Below are positions 19,906 to 33,412 of a stretch of 64,000 nucleotides of DNA, one piece after another. Source of the stretch: Charina bottae. Lineage: Eukaryota; Chordata; Lepidosauria; Squamata; Charinaidae. The notes under the pieces are model-generated. The model saw only the letters and a program-made list of their open reading frames with translations, was not told the DNA's origin and did not search any database. The position numbers and the translations under genes are program-made. The stretch spans positions 21,888,501 to 21,952,500 of the forward strand of contig JALMGJ010000008.1 of NCBI GenBank assembly GCA_023362775.1, given 5' to 3'. How positions within the stretch are numbered: position 1 is the stretch's first letter; each line of letters opens with the position of its first letter.

Positions 19906-22900
19906 ATACTGATAATACCAAGTCAGTAATTATTAGAAAGTTCTATTCACCTTTTTTAAAAAAAATTAAATTCTTTATTGTATAGTTCTATTCACCTTTA
20001 AATGAAAATGACTACAACTATCTTCAAATTTTCAGTTTCAGTATCTGAAACTGATGCTCATGGTCTTGGGGTGGATGAAATGGGCAGGGCCAGAGGATAC
20101 AACTCTATCACTCAATTTAACTTCAAACTGTCACACATTGACAATGGTGTTAAACCACTGAACGTTCTCAGTCATTGCTCAATTATAGCATCGGAAGGTG
20201 TACCAGGTAATTGGCAATGCCATCAATGATTTTCTTATTGCACTTTCCTAAGTAAAATGTTACTTCTAGTAGAGTAACAGCTTTCAAAAAACAATATCTG
20301 AATTCCACTTCTGGATTTAATTTTTAAAAATCAAACTTTCTGTGTGATCAAGATGTATATCAAACCCATTGTTGTTTGTTAGAATTCACTCACATATTAG
20401 AGCTCTATGCTACCTGAATATTTTTACATAATACAAAGTTTAGTTTTTTAAAAAAATGCATTGGTTTCTCATTGGATAAGTTATTGCATGCTATTCCTTA
20501 TGTCATATTATAGGTCTGGTCATCAGCTCTTTATCACAATGGTTTTATTTCTCTTGAAGAGTTATTTCAATACCATGAGCCAAATACACATTATAAGGAG
20601 AATTCATAAATCCCTCTCCCCAAACACCGATGCACAGGAAACCTGTGACAACATTATTATGTCTTTGAATAATACCCTTTTTTTTGAAACCTTGCAGTGA
20701 AAATGCTCCCAGGAAAAAGAGTCAAAGGGTAAATTATTATTCTGCTTTCAGAATATTATATAGGCAGTAATAGATGTATCTTTCTGCAAAGGTGTTGGTT
20801 TTAATCACAGCAGGTCATAGCTTGATCTGCTTTTAGAGATCCTTGCTTATAATCTTAGCAGAGAATGAAACATGTAGTTATGATGGACTTCACTATGCTG
20901 TGTTCTTCATATTATAAACTCAGAATCACCACCCTCCCTCTGCCATTATAATTTTATGCCTGTTCAATTCTATACTTAGTTTCTTTCTCTCTCTCTCTCT
21001 CTCTCTCTTGGGGATAAGCAACCTATGGCTCTTGACCTAATTTCATGCAGATTGGAGGGGATATTCAGAGGAAAGTGAAAGGGGTGAGAAGAAAAAATGG
21101 CAGGCTGAAATGTGTGAAGCAATGTAAGGTGGAAGAGAGTTGAATGCGATAGAGAGCAAGAAAGGGAAGGCTCAGAAATAAAAGGAAGAGAGACAGATGG
21201 CAGACAATGGGAATAACAGAAAATGAGGGAACAGAGAGAGAAAAAGTACTCTTAGAAAAAAGAGAAGAAGAAAGAAAAAGAAGAGTGAAAAGAACTGAAG
21301 AACAGCTACAATTCTGGCTGTGCCTGGATATGGTGTAAATTAATTCATCCCAGGTGCAAAAAGAAGTTGCTTGCTCAAGTCATTATGATCCACTGGTTTT
21401 TATGCTCAGTATGGACCTAATACTTATATATTTGAAAAACTGTGTGTTAGTTTTTACAAAACATGCTGATGTGTATTGCAGCACACTGGGAAGATCCTGT
21501 GATTGGTTATCTTCTGGTGCATTTCAATGGGAGGAATGTTTGTTTTGCACATAGAAAACAATTTCCTTCAGTGACAGTAGTCTCAAAAGACTTCTTTTGT
21601 TTAGTTTACTGCAACAATTAGAAATTTCTGTTGCAGGGGGCATGCAGACCTTTTCACGAGCAAGAGACTTTCTTGAAAGTTCTCATGAAATACTCAGATT
21701 AGCGATATTCTAGTACAGAATGAACAACTAACTTTTTTCAGACCAAGGATTGCACTGAGTCATTCAGATATATCCTGAGCACTACCTTCCAAAACCTAAA
21801 GGGCTCAAGACAAAAATTTGATAGACCAAGACCAAAACTAACATGTGATTAAACACAAACCAAGTTGCAATTATTATAATTAGTCCCTATGTACTGAATC
21901 ATTTCCCTTTCTGTCACATCAGCAAATGAGAATTGCGTGCAACTCTTAGGTGGGTTCTGCAGGCCACACTCAATCTTTTAGGGGCTGCGCTTTGCCAGTT
22001 GCAGGAAAAATGAATGCAATACGTACTTCTCCTTTCAATAAAATAAATAAAAAATTGCTTTCCTGTTTGCAGCATTTGTTTCTTTTAAAGGCAGAAACAA
22101 TGAATATATGAGCCTTTAAAACAGATGGATAATACACAAATTACTCTACATGAGTATCTGGTGCCAAGTACAAACTGTGGTACAACAAGGTAACATCATT
22201 CTCTTTAACGCCTCAGATACGTCAGCTTACTTTCATGTGTAAAATCCATGGTAAATTCATTTAAATTCCTTGGCTTAACACTTTTCCTATTTCAGCTGAG
22301 GTGAAACCTTTTAGAGGACTTCTTTCTCTGAGAAAATTTTGGAGATTTCTCTTTTGCTTTCCCTTTCTCCTGCTAAATAAATCAGGCAATTAAACAAGAT
22401 TTTCTCCAGCTATTCTCAAGTCTTAATATGAAACAGTCATTCTTCTCTTTTTCAGCTTCTCTAATGCCTGCACCAGGTACCTGAGGAAAAAAATGCTGTG
22501 AAATACCATGCAACTGGAGAATTTACCCTCCCCTGGAGATACAGTACTTAGTGAAATGGATCTCCTGATTTCTCTGCTTGCAAGCGTGGTAGACTGGAGG
22601 ATTTTGAGAAAAGCCATTTGTTCATATCTCAAAGCATGACTGTGTTGTTATAAACTCCAAAACTTAGAAAAACAAGAAATAAATAAAACAGAAATAAAAC
22701 CATTGTGACAGAAAAACAATTTTATTTATTGAATGTTTGGGCTGGCTACAGCTTCCGTATTGACAGCTACTAGGATATTATTAAAAACGTTCTGTCGAAC
22801 AGTAGCTTTCTTTGATTTTGAAAAATGACAAAACTCTGAATACAAAGCAAGGACTTAAATGCTTGGCTTCAGTTTTCCAAATATTTCCTTATAAATGTCA

Positions 22901-22958
22901 ACAAGGAAAAATGTGGGGGAAAATCCTTATTCATCTGAATAAAACTTTAAGTTTAAAC
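19906..22958. other. 3-kb single-copy region, no gene recognised
   Basis: The region contains a (CT)n run at 20988-21009, a purine-rich block at about 21060-21300 and scattered short frames without known motifs. I see no exon with plausible splice signals and conserved protein. Confidence 0.5.
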
Positions 22959-22961
22959 AGT

Positions 22962-22981
22962 GGGGTGGGGTGGGGTGGGGG
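22962..22981 (+). repeat. G-quadruplex-type tract
   Basis: The sequence is four GGGG runs separated by single T residues (GGGGTGGGGTGGGGTGGGGG). Single-nucleotide loops favour a very stable G-quadruplex. Confidence 0.9.
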
Positions 22982-23602
22982 AACCTCTGTCCTTAAGCAA
23001 AGTGTTAATTGGGTCAGTCTTCTTTGTATAGATGTAAATAGATTTTTTCCCACCCACTTGTCACTTATTCAATGAATTTCATTATCACCTTGCCAGAAGG
23101 CAGGGACTCAATTACACCTAGCCAGAGGGGAGCAGTGTGGTAACTAGCTCAGTTTAATGAGCTAGAACAGAAGTGGGCTGATGAATATGTATAATTTATA
23201 GAGTAACAACCAAGTAAATCTATTGATGCTTAACCAACTGGCACCCTTACTCCACAGCTGAGTGTAAAGGGTATTGACAATGCACTGACATGTGTGCATT
23301 GAGATGTTGTAGCAGAGAAACAGTCATCCAGGTAATCCATCCTGTTCCCTTAGCCCCTGATTACATAAATCAGCATGTGAACAGAAAACCAGGTAGCAAA
23401 AGGATGATACTGATTCCTGATGTTGTAAATACTTATAATTCACTGAATGGTGACTTATATGGAAATGGTTGTTTCTTGTAATCGTACTTTTCTCCTCTTT
23501 TAAAATGATACTCATGTTTCTTCTGTCCTGTTTCAACTGAAATTTGTCAGTGTTGCAAGTTCTTATCAACAAAGGAACAAAAAAGTTCCATCTATCTACA
23601 CA
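22982..23602. other. Single-copy stretch, nothing recognised
   Basis: No known repeat or coding region was identified. Confidence 0.5.
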
Positions 23603-23770
23603 AACTTAATTAATTGATTGATTAATTTACAAAATTTATATGGCTGCCCATCTTACAAATAAATTCTGGGTGGCTAACAGCAAGTAACAAAATCAATATA
23701 ATAAAACAGAAGAAACTGAATTAAAACAATCACAGTGCAATTAATTAAATAGGTATACCTACCCCATAAG
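23603..23770 (-). mobile_element. L2-type LINE 3' tail fragment
   Basis: The plus strand reads attaattgattgattaattt, then tatatggctgcccatcttac and ctgggtggctaacagcaagt. It matches the 3' tail pattern at 1236-1440 in the same orientation, with an ATTG/ATTA version of the terminal repeat. Confidence 0.65.
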
Positions 23771-26437
23771 AAAATAAAAACTCTTCTATAGCTCATCAGA
23801 CTTCCTTATCCTAGTACCTTCTAGATGTACTGGCACTGCAACTCCCAGATTCAAAATAGCAAGCTGTGTCACACTGGGCAACCAGGTCCATCTTGGAAGC
23901 TCATAAGGTCGGATACTGCTTACCAGCATCTGATATTTAAGGCAAACTACCTTTGATACAGTCAGTAGGACTAATAACAAAGCTCTGCCTTCCTCTATAA
24001 ATCTGTGTAGACATCACTTAAAATGACCTAAACAGGAAGCTCATTTTTTAAAGAATAAATAAACTCTATTGGAAAAAGGAACAGAAAAGAAGTGTAACCT
24101 TATTCAGCATCACAACACAGTTCAATGTACACAGAGATTCAAAGCCAGACCTTTGACAAGCAGTCAAGACTCCCTGCTTAACTGGAGTCAGTTTTATCTT
24201 TTCTGTTGTCTCTATTTTATCCATGAGAAAGAAATGCATTTTTTTCCTAAATGTAAAATGAATGAATTAAATCCTTCATTAGACTTGGACCATTGGTTCA
24301 ATTCTCCAGATTGTCTTTATGGGCTTAACTTCCACATGACATTAAAAGGGATGAGGAAACACATAACAATTGCCTAATCTCTACTGTATATCACTAAATT
24401 TTCAGAATCAATAAAGTGGCCTAAAGTAGCTCCCATCTCAGCTCCCCTATGAATTTGGCATTTCTCCAAACATTACTTCATAATTTCAAAATATCCTGCA
24501 TAAGATTCTTCATCTGGGCAACTGCATATCTAGGTTCAGGATGTAAAGGTCAGAAGAAAAGGCCATCTTAAAGTTACCTTCACTTTCTGGTATCCATTTC
24601 TTAGGCAACTCTTTTGCTTGGAAGTTGGAATATTTGTCCAAAAAAAAAAAATAGAAAGCTAAGGCAAGGTAGTAAATATAATTATCAAGTTCTAGATAAA
24701 GTGGTAGGAAGCAATCTCATCAGTTTACCTATGTAAAATCAACAAAGGGAATGCTTCCCCCACCCCAGTAAGATTACACATAACATTCTTCAAAATTCCT
24801 AGGATACCCATTGATCCCAAAGGGTGCCAGGTTGAAATATCACTTGACAAATAATTTTTGGGGATAAATCTCATTTTAAACATGCGGACACTACTCATAA
24901 GTCTCACTTTTTTTAAAATTACAGTTTTGTCCTCTTTGTATCTTCTGAAAATATTTAAAGTGGGTGGGATGTAATCCTCAGTAAAAGTCAGTTTACTCCT
25001 GTGCTACTGCTTCTCTTACCTGAGTACAGTTCTTCAGAACTCTTAAGAAATTCTGATGATGATGATAATATTGATGATGATTGAAGAAGAAACTAACATG
25101 CCGCAAACTATCCTCTAACAGCACATGTGTGATTCTGTACTTATGCCTTCTGGCTGTCCACCCAGCAATATCCTTATTCTTGCAGGCTTAAAACCTATTT
25201 GAATATGTCCTATTCAACATCTGGATCCATATGTAAAGTAGACATCTTTTTCTTCTCTTCTGGGTTCTAGCTAGGATCTGGAATTTCTCTGGCACTGCAT
25301 TCTTTGCATGTCTCCTCTGAAGATAAATCCTTTGAAAAGGCTAGTACAAGAGGTGGATATGCTTAAACAAATTTAAATCAATAAGGTTAAGCACACTTAT
25401 CAGACTATTTTCTGCAGTAACTGACATATGTTTGACATGTTACATACCTGAAGCAAGTGGAATCAAAGTGTTGGGACTGGCATTATTGAATGTCTATACT
25501 TAAATGCCCCTGAAAGTTGCTGATGGCAGTGGTGTTAAATCTGTTCTCTACAACTCTCTCTCTCTCTATCTATCTATCTATCCATATATATAATCTAAAT
25601 TTGTTGAAATATCTAGAATTATGCATGTGACAAACTGATGCAATATAAAGTATTATGTTTCATTTAGATGCTATTCCTTGGTTACACTTCATTTATTGTG
25701 AATTGAAAAAGTGTCCAAATGTCCAATTCTTTATTAAAAGAGGAATCATAAAACAGATGTATTATGTCCTAGTGAAGAAATTTTATTGCCCACCTCCCAC
25801 TAAGATAAAGTATCAAAGCAATTATGCTTATGAGATGATTCTCAGAAAATAAAAAAGAAAAGAGATGTCTCTTTTTTTCTTATGAAAATTTCAGTCTTGC
25901 ATCAAATTTTCTAAGGCTTCCAACAGGGGAAACAATGAGTATTTTGGAAATATGCCTCTTGGAAATTCTTAGTACTCGTTTAGTTTAACACATAAATATG
26001 TGTACCAAGTAACTAAAGTTGAGGTGACATTTTTGGCTTTGAGTGCAAAACTCAAAGCTCTGAAAAAAGAAATCAAGTATACGGTCCATCAGCCATGTAG
26101 CAGAATAAAATGTTCATGTTGGTAATTTACACATGCAAATTAAGTCTTTCTATTGTATCAAAAATTCAATACAGCATAATGAATTCCTTGTGTAGACTTC
26201 AGATATCCCCCCCATTCAAAAAAGAAACATACAGTCTGCTTAAAGCTTGTCAACAAGTTTTTTAAATACAATATTATTTTGTAGTAAATGTAGCCATTTA
26301 ATAATAACAAAAATTATTATTATTATTATTGTAATCATCTATGTTTTGTAAATAATTAATGCTTAAAATATGTTGCATTTCTACATATTTATTAACATTG
26401 ATCAAAATCAATACTTTTTAAAAAAAATAAACTCACA
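23771..26437. other. 2.7-kb single-copy region with short simple repeats
   Basis: Contents are a poly(A) run near 24640, (GAT)n at about 25052-25080, and CT/TATC repeats at about 25553-25583. No coding sequence is recognised. Confidence 0.5.
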
Positions 26438-26516
26438 TCTGTTGGGATTTTGATGGTCTCTGAGCTTGGCTATTTTCCTGCAGATATTTTGTTACCAGGC
26501 TAGGTAACATCATAAG
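26438..26516 (-). mobile_element. Penelope-like terminal fragment
   Basis: The plus strand reads gtctctgagcttggctattt then tcctgcagatattttgttac and ctaggtaacatcat. This is the reverse complement of the terminal sequence seen at 8865-8940 (gatgttacctag ... ctcagagagc). It is a short diverged fragment with no coding part. Confidence 0.65.
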
Positions 26517-26724
26517 TTCCATGTTATATCATATGGAATTACATCAGTAGAAAATATATATGAATTACATATATTCTCTACTATTGAAACTCAAATCCTT
26601 CTACTTCTTATTTCTTTTCATTCTTGAATCTGAAATTGGAAATATGATTTGAATTAGAGGTGAAAAATGTTCTAAAAAATAAAGTGCCACATTGAATGGG
26701 AACTATGCAGTATTTCTTTGTGGG

Positions 26725-27135
26725 TGTAATGATCACTGGCTATGTATCCCAATAAAAAGACTCCACTCAGTTTATTTGCAGAAAAAGGAAAATCATTTAA
26801 TAGGATGCTACAGGACCTCAGAGAAAGCTGGAACTAAAGAAAAAGGCGCGAAGCCTCTAATTAAAACATACTTTTCATTAGCACTCATTCCCCCATCCCC
26901 ACACCTGGCACAGACAGTTACATTCAACCTTGGTTCCCAGCGTCTTCTGCTCTCTGTCTGGAATGCTACCCCTCCCATCCCATAAACACGCTTGACACGC
27001 ATCTAGTTGGTACCGCCGGCGGGAAACTGCTGTGAGTGGGAAACGGCGAGCTGCAGGTTCAAACAGCAAGCTGGATACTCTGGCAGGAAGCAGCAAGCAA
27101 ATACACTAAGTTCATTGGGTTGCGCGATCCTGACA
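26725..27135 (-). mobile_element. 411-bp solo LTR, TSD GTGGG
   Basis: The element has TG...CA ends and is flanked by GTGGG at 26720-26724 and 27136-27140. On the minus strand it starts TGTCAGGATCGCGCAACC and ends GCCAGTGATCATTACA. An AATAAA lies about 55 nt before that end, which fits the R-U5 boundary and sets the orientation. It is GC-richer than its surroundings, with several CpG sites. No internal retroviral sequence remains, so it arose by recombination between the two LTRs. Family unknown. Confidence 0.82.
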
Positions 27136-27206
27136 GTGGGCATATTATTCCACTGGTGGTCCACAAGAGTACTGCAAGTAAGCCCTGCTGTGAGCATCAT
27201 TTATAA

Positions 27207-27238
27207 ATGAATGAATGAATGAATGAATGAATGAATAA
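27207..27238. repeat. (ATGA)n microsatellite
   Basis: About seven perfect TGAA/ATGA units. Confidence 0.9.
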
Positions 27239-27535
27239 AATATCTAAAACCTTCAAAGTACACCAAATATCATAAGATATTGGTGTTCTCACCTCACAAT
27301 ATTTTAATTGGATCAGACCATCAAAATCTCATGAGATTTTAGAATCTTGCAAGATTTCAGGAATTTAGTATCTGGATTCTATGGTTGCCTCAAAAGCTTT
27401 CAAAGATGATGTAATTCTCTGCATAAAGACATAAAGTTGGTAGCCATTCATTTAAACAATCTTAGATCTTAAAATAGATTAGTTACATTCACAGAAAATA
27501 ACAAATAGCTGTTAGTTAGGATGTCTATATATTAA

Positions 27536-27872
27536 AAGTAAAGGTAAAGGTTCCCCCGCACATTTGTGCAGTCGTGTCTGACTCTAGGGGCCGGTGCTCA
27601 TTTCCGTTTGTTAGACGAAGAGCCAGTGTTGTCTGAAGACACTTCCACGGTCATGTGGCCTCATGATGCGTGCGGAACACTGTTACCTACCCACCGAAGT
27701 GGTACCTATTAATCTACTTGCATTTGCATGCTTTCGAATTGCTAGGTTGACAAGAGCTGGAGCTAGTGCGGGAGCTCATTCTGCACTCAGGGCTAGGGAT
27801 TCGAACCTCCGAACTTGCGATCTTCTGATTGACAAGCCTGGCGTCTTACCCGCTGAGCCACCACGCCCCTTC
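27536..27872 (-). mobile_element. Sauria-type SINE, near full length
   Basis: The minus strand begins with a tRNA-like head, ggcgtggtggctcagcgggt (A box region) and ggttcgaatccctagc (perfect B box GGTTCGAATCC). The conserved body follows (agcatgcaaatgcaagtaga, aggtaacagtgttccgcacg) and a BovB-like 3' tail ending in aacctttaccttta repeats. Sauria SINEs are squamate-specific, transcribed by RNA polymerase III and mobilised by BovB. This copy carries modest divergence. It is a strong lineage marker for the window. Confidence 0.92.
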
Positions 27873-28108
27873 CTCACTGATTTACAAAAAGCAAATACAT
27901 ATGGCCACCAAGACCTGAGTGGCATGCCTCTGAAAAATAGTCACTGGAGTGTGGCTCATTTTAAAAAAGCAAAATAGGATTGAACTTGATTAGAGTGGTA
28001 TGTGGATTGGATACCCCCTGGAAAATCCCAGGGCTGTAGATTATACTGGAAAACTGAGAAAACTTACTGAATGCAAAGACAAACCATGTCTGTCAAGTGA
28101 AACATTAT

Positions 28109-28700
28109 AAATATTCTACAAATTCGAGTTCCATTTAAACCTGAACTATTTCTATTGGGAATATTAGAAGAACAAATAGGAAAGAAATTTACAAGAATTA
28201 TGCAATATATGGTTACAGCAGCAAGACTTGTACAGTATATGCACAAAATTGGAAAAATCAGATTATACCTACGATACAGGACTGGATGTTAAATGTAATG
28301 GACATGGCAGAAAATGATAAATTGACATGTTTATTAAAAGAAAATACAAATTATTACTTTCTTAAAGAGTGGAAACCATTAACGGACTATTTGCAAAATG
28401 CAGGAGGGGCAAAGCTTATATGGGGTTTTGAAGATTAAAACATATATAAATTGATATATTAGACAGGAAATGTTTTATAATGTTATATATAGTCCTAGCA
28501 TGAAAGAGATTAATTTTTAAATTACTATGACCAGAGATAAATCGGAAGTTGACTAATTTCTATGTTTCATCTTTTTCTTTTTCTATTTACTTTACTACAC
28601 TTTTTCTTTTCTTTCTTTGATTTGTATTTCTATTTCTTTTTCCTTTTCAAACTTTTATCTATGTATACTTAAAATTCAATAAAATATATTAAAAAAAATA
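28109..28700 (+). mobile_element. 5'-truncated L1, TSD AAGTGAAACATTAT
   Basis: The direct repeat AAGTGAAACATTAT at 28095-28108 and 28701-28714 brackets a 592-bp insertion. Its first part translates in broken frames to L1 ORF2 C-terminal sequence (LLGILEEQIGKKFTRIMQYM, VTAARLVQY, EWKPLTDYLQN). The 3' UTR is T-rich and ends attcaataaaatatattaaa plus A residues. It is a typical dead-on-arrival L1. Confidence 0.87.
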
Positions 28701-28974
28701 AAGTGAAACATTATGGACATGCCCATGTAGTCACCAGGTGTTGAACTTGATTCATTGGAATCCTTGTTTTCTGAATCATCAATAAATCTTCAGAAGGATT
28801 CATAGTTAGTTTCATTCTGCTCAGAAGGGTCCAATTTCAATTTGGGCATCTTCCAAATTATCCATATTAGTTGGATTACATTCAAGATTCACCCAAATTC
28901 AATGCACGCCCAACTCAGAAGTTAGTCCCATGCCTTTCAATGGAATTTGCCTAAGTTTGATTTCTTTTGTGTTT

Positions 28975-29075
28975 TAGCTTCTTATATTAGATTTTATTGT
29001 ATCCTCAATGCTTTTAATTGACTGTATCCCACACTTCTTATGCTGGTCTTTGACCATAATAAAGATTTGTTTGTT
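28975..29075 (+). mobile_element. Possible LINE 3' end with (GTTT)n tail
   Basis: The stretch ctggtctttgaccataataa followed by agatttgtttgtttgttt looks like the 3' terminus of a LINE family that ends in a short tandem repeat. No coding part is retained. Family uncertain. Confidence 0.4.
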
Positions 29076-29219
29076 TGTTTAGGCTTGATTTCAGTCTTTC
29101 ATTATGAGTGAGTGTAGCTGAACTGAAACCTTCAAATATAACAGCTAGAACCTGATTCCAACTGTGATAGTATATTTGTGTTAGTAATCCATCCATTACA
29201 TATATACTGATGTTCTTGA

Positions 29220-31120
29220 TAAAATTGGGTCAAGATAAATAGATGATAAATAAATAAAAAAATAAATAGGTGTTGCTTTCATAGATAACTGAATCAGGTG
29301 TCATTTGAATCTGGCTTGTCTCTTGTTGATAGCATGGACAAATGGTCAGCATCTTGACTATCTCTAGTAATACATTGGAGTCTTCCAAGGACAGACATAA
29401 ATTTTGTTGATCCTGCCCATCCATTTCATCCATTGCATTTTCCTTCTTCTACTTCCCTGAATTGTTCTTTTCTAACCTATTGTGCACTTGTATCACATGT
29501 CCAAGGTATGTTTATTTCTTCTGTTTTAATCATATCTCAAAGGAGTAGTCAGTTTTTATTGGGTCCAGAATTGACTGGTTAGGTCTTGTAATCTATGATG
29601 GTAACAGTCTCCAGATCCTTAATTTGAAGATGTATATCTTGTATCTCTTCCTTGTTCTCAAAGTCCATATTTCAGTGTTAAACATTTCTACTGAAAAGAT
29701 AATTGCTTTAATTGTTTTTCTTAGTTCTAATAGAAATATCATTGTCCTTCATGATCTTGTCTTTCATTACTTTTCTGCCTAAGACTAATTTCTTTACATT
29801 TCTAATGCACTGTCTACCTTTTTCTATCCTCAAACTCAAGAAAACAAAGCTATTTATCAACTTTAGTTCTTGGCTGTTAAATGCAAACTCAATAAACATG
29901 TTGGTTACATTACTTTTGTCTTATTATTTAATATTAATCCAGGGTTTTGTCTTTTCATTTTTATTTTCATAATCAGCTCTTCAGGCACAGCTCTATTTTT
30001 TGCTTCTGTGAGGCATCAGTGCAATGGTTTGGTAATTTGCACATTCTCTTGAATCTCTCTTCTTCAAATGAACACTAATCTTTTGTGATCTCTAGGCCAC
30101 ACAGTCTTGTTCCATATTTGTTGATATCGTTATGACTTTAACTGACTCTTCACTTGCAGCTTTAAGCAATTCAGTGAGTATTTCATCTGTGCCTAATGAT
30201 TTCCTATTTGACAGCTATCCATATCTCCTATATAATGTATCACCTCTCTCTCTCTCCATATTTGTCAAGGATTTTGGTATAATTTTTATATCTTCATTTA
30301 ACTTCAGTTTCCCACAGTATATCTCTTCCATGATTAAAAAAATATGTAGGTATTTGTACATTAGTACTACATTTTGCTATGATTTCTCTGATCTTAAAAA
30401 GCCCTCATTTTTCTTTCTTACCATTTTCCTCTATTTGTTAACAGACTTGATTGAATTCTCTCTCTCTCCCCCTTTCTTTACAGTCTTGATTTAACTTCTT
30501 TTTTGCTTCACATTGGAAATCTTCCTTTTCTCACTGTATATCCTTCTAGTTGCCCTACTTTCATCTTCCATCAGTCTTTGGTTATCATGATAGCTTGTTC
30601 TAAAATCTACTTGGATATTTTTCCCCTTGAAATTTTGGGAATATGTCTTTTATCGCTTTCCATAGTGTCTTAGGTTCTCTTTCATATACAGTAGGTTAAA
30701 AATATTAAAAGTAGTTTTTGCATTGCTGTTCTGCCTCCATATCGTCCCAGTCAAATCTTGCTGGCATATCTACTCTCTTTAATTTTCTAAATTTAACCTG
30801 TATACTTAACTCCAATAATTTATATTCTGTTCCACAGCCTGTAGAAATATCTTGAGTGACTGGATTGCACTTCTCCATCTTCAGTTTCCTATTATGTAAT
30901 CTGATTCCAGTGTTATCCTATTTGAGTATCATTGTCATTCATTTCTTTGTATGGGATCATGCCTTGAACACTACATCATGTTATCATCTAATTTAAAGTG
31001 GCAAATTCCAGTCCATCTAAGTTCCCTTTTTCCTAAAAGATCTAATTTTGTGCATTTCATTTCTGCTTTGACAATTTCATATTTTCCTTGGTTCAGGTTT
31101 CAATTATAATTGTGCAAGAA
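29220..31120 (-). mobile_element. Probable degraded antisense LINE, family uncertain
   Basis: The plus strand is C/T-rich with many conserved-looking stretches (for example ttgcagctttaagcaattca, tgtgcctaatgatttcc) that resemble the antisense of an RTE/BovB-like ORF2. Minus-strand frames are broken by many stops and I could not read a clear YADD box. An old LINE is likely but not proven. The remaining possibility is T-rich unique DNA. Confidence 0.35.
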
Positions 31121-31429
31121 TAGGAAGTGAAAATAATGCACAGATAATTCAAGTCTGCAGTGGATTGTGGCATGGTGATTTTTATCACTGTAAGTCCTTT
31201 TTAATCTTTCTGATTACCATTATCTGTTTTTACTTTAGTCTCTGTGTTTCGTCTTTTCTCTACTGTCAATATTTATTGTGTAAGATTCTTAGGATCAGGA
31301 ATATTTCATTCGCTCTTGTTACTCTCTAAGGCAGAAAGTATTTTAACAGATAGGGAGGGTGATAACATTATTTTGTTGTTAGAAAGGCAGCTGAGGCATT
31401 TATTAGAAGAATATGTGTGTGGGAGCATG

Positions 31430-31545
31430 GATACATACACACACACACATGAACATACACACAGAGTGAACCACAATGAACCACAATGACTTCTTGGGAA
31501 TACACACACACACACACACACACAAACACATACACAAACACATAA
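31430..31545. repeat. Two (CA)n tracts around a short tandem repeat
   Basis: (CA)n runs near 31436-31450 and 31502-31525 flank tandem copies of gaaccacaat (31468-31489). Confidence 0.85.
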
Positions 31546-33351
31546 TTATGTTCATAAACATGCATGCTTGTAATGGATTTCTATTTGTTACAGAACTGTA
31601 CTATCATGGGTACTATCATGGGACTAATTTGAAACATAGCCTGCCAAAAATACTATCTTTGATGGACTAGATCCTGTTGAGTATTGGGTAATCATTGTTA
31701 CTCATTGATTAAGCTTACGGGTGAGCTTATAATGCTGGTCAATAACCCTGGGCTGCCTATATGTTTTGTAATTTTGAAGTCTCACTGAAGTTAGTTCTAA
31801 AAATATCACTATATAAAACAGCAGACAAACCTCCTCACTCATGTATTTTTGTTCAATTAGTATAAAAGACACAACAGATACCAATTTTGCTAGGCACAAT
31901 TAGTTATTTAAAGTTCCATCACCATTTTTTCCTTATAAAAGAAAGTCATTTTTAGTGGTTTTTAATTATTTTCCCTCAGGATTTGGCTTTGTCTATTGAA
32001 TAATTAATTAACATGTAGCCCGTACATGTTTACTGAGAGGATTGACTTTTTTTCTTTCTAATTTCAGTACCAGGAAATTTAACCTTAAGATATCTTACAT
32101 TATATTTTCAAATCATAGAGTGAGCAGACATTGATGCAATCTGCTCTATGGAAGTGGCCCTGTAATGAAGCAACAATAGTAGCAAACCCAAACATTGTTT
32201 TAAAAAGACTTGCCAGTGTTCTCTTAAAGTCTATATTAAAATTAATTCCCTTCATTTATTAAGAACAAATAAGACTGCATATACTTCTGATTTTTGAAGA
32301 TATCAGATAATTGATGAACAGAGCAGGCATTAGACACAGAATATCTAACAACTTGTTAGCTCTCTTCCCATTTCTCCCCAGATGGCTTCTTGTTCAAGAA
32401 GCAAGGACCAACATAATCACTATCAGAAGTCATCAGAAAATGCATTCATTGTATGAAAATACGCCTGTGAAGGTGTTCTTTTAAGCATTTGTCTTACATA
32501 TTTGTATAACAAGTGCAATGCGAAAACATGTAGACCCTGCAACCGTGAGGGACAAATGCTAAGAAGAACAAGAACTGCATAGACATATTTTTACATCAAA
32601 AACTCCTGGGAGATTTCATTTTTAACTACGCAGGTGAACTAAACATGTGATTGCTGCACTCATTTCAGGTATTCCTTCTTTTGAGATATTGGAGCTTTTC
32701 CTGAAATCATGTACGCTATTGAAAAGAACTCCCACAATGCAATGTAAAGAGGAGAGCAGTGACTCTCTTGAGCTGTGCTTCATAGCCTTCATGCATCTTT
32801 TCTCTGAAGTGGGCCATCTTTCAAAATTCAAATTCCCTGAAATAAGCAGAAGCTTGAAGAGGCAACAGATAAGAACTTTTTTTGTGATATTTTATCTGCT
32901 ATTGCCAGACATGCAATGGATAAGTCATCTCTTACACTGCAGGTACCAGCGCATATAATCCTTTAAATGTTACTCTCTATGAATGAAATAGTTACAGTAT
33001 CACCACTTTAATTGAGTCCACCCACCTTGCTGCTGGTTGTCCTCTACTTCTCTTCCCTTCTATCTTTCTGAGCATTAGAGCCTTCTCTAGGGAGTTAGAT
33101 CTGGAAAAACAACATCCTGGCAAAATGAGGTCAGTTTATAAGGTTGAGAGCGATATGGATGAATTTGCATTTGAATAGTTTTGAAGTAGAGAAAATGTGT
33201 TTTTCCTAAACATAAAGAAAATGCTAATGCAGAAGAAGGACTGAGGGCCAAAGAAGAAGGCCAAATAAACTTGGAAAATAAGAACAGATAAATAAATATA
33301 ATATTTGAAAAGCAACATCATGATATCTTTGTAATTCATAAGGATATTAGA
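31546..33351. other. 1.8-kb single-copy region, no gene recognised
   Basis: Short frames only. A piece near 33020-33095 (cctctacttctcttcccttc) weakly resembles antisense BovB but is too short to call. Confidence 0.45.
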
Positions 33352-33412
33352 CAGTTCTAATAATAATAATAATAATCTAATTATTATTAATAATAATCTA
33401 ATAATCTAAGGA
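33352..33412. repeat. (TAA)n/(TTA)n imperfect microsatellite
   Basis: TAA repeats followed by ATT repeats make a short AT-rich inverted repeat. Confidence 0.85.

Noticed and set aside
26725..27135. CpG-containing block considered as a CpG island promoter
   Set aside because: TG...CA ends, a 5-bp duplication and AATAAA at the right distance show it to be a solo LTR.
32647..32958. 103-codon plus-strand frame considered as a possible exon
   Set aside because: No recognisable domain, and overlapping frames occur on both strands. Insufficient to call a gene.
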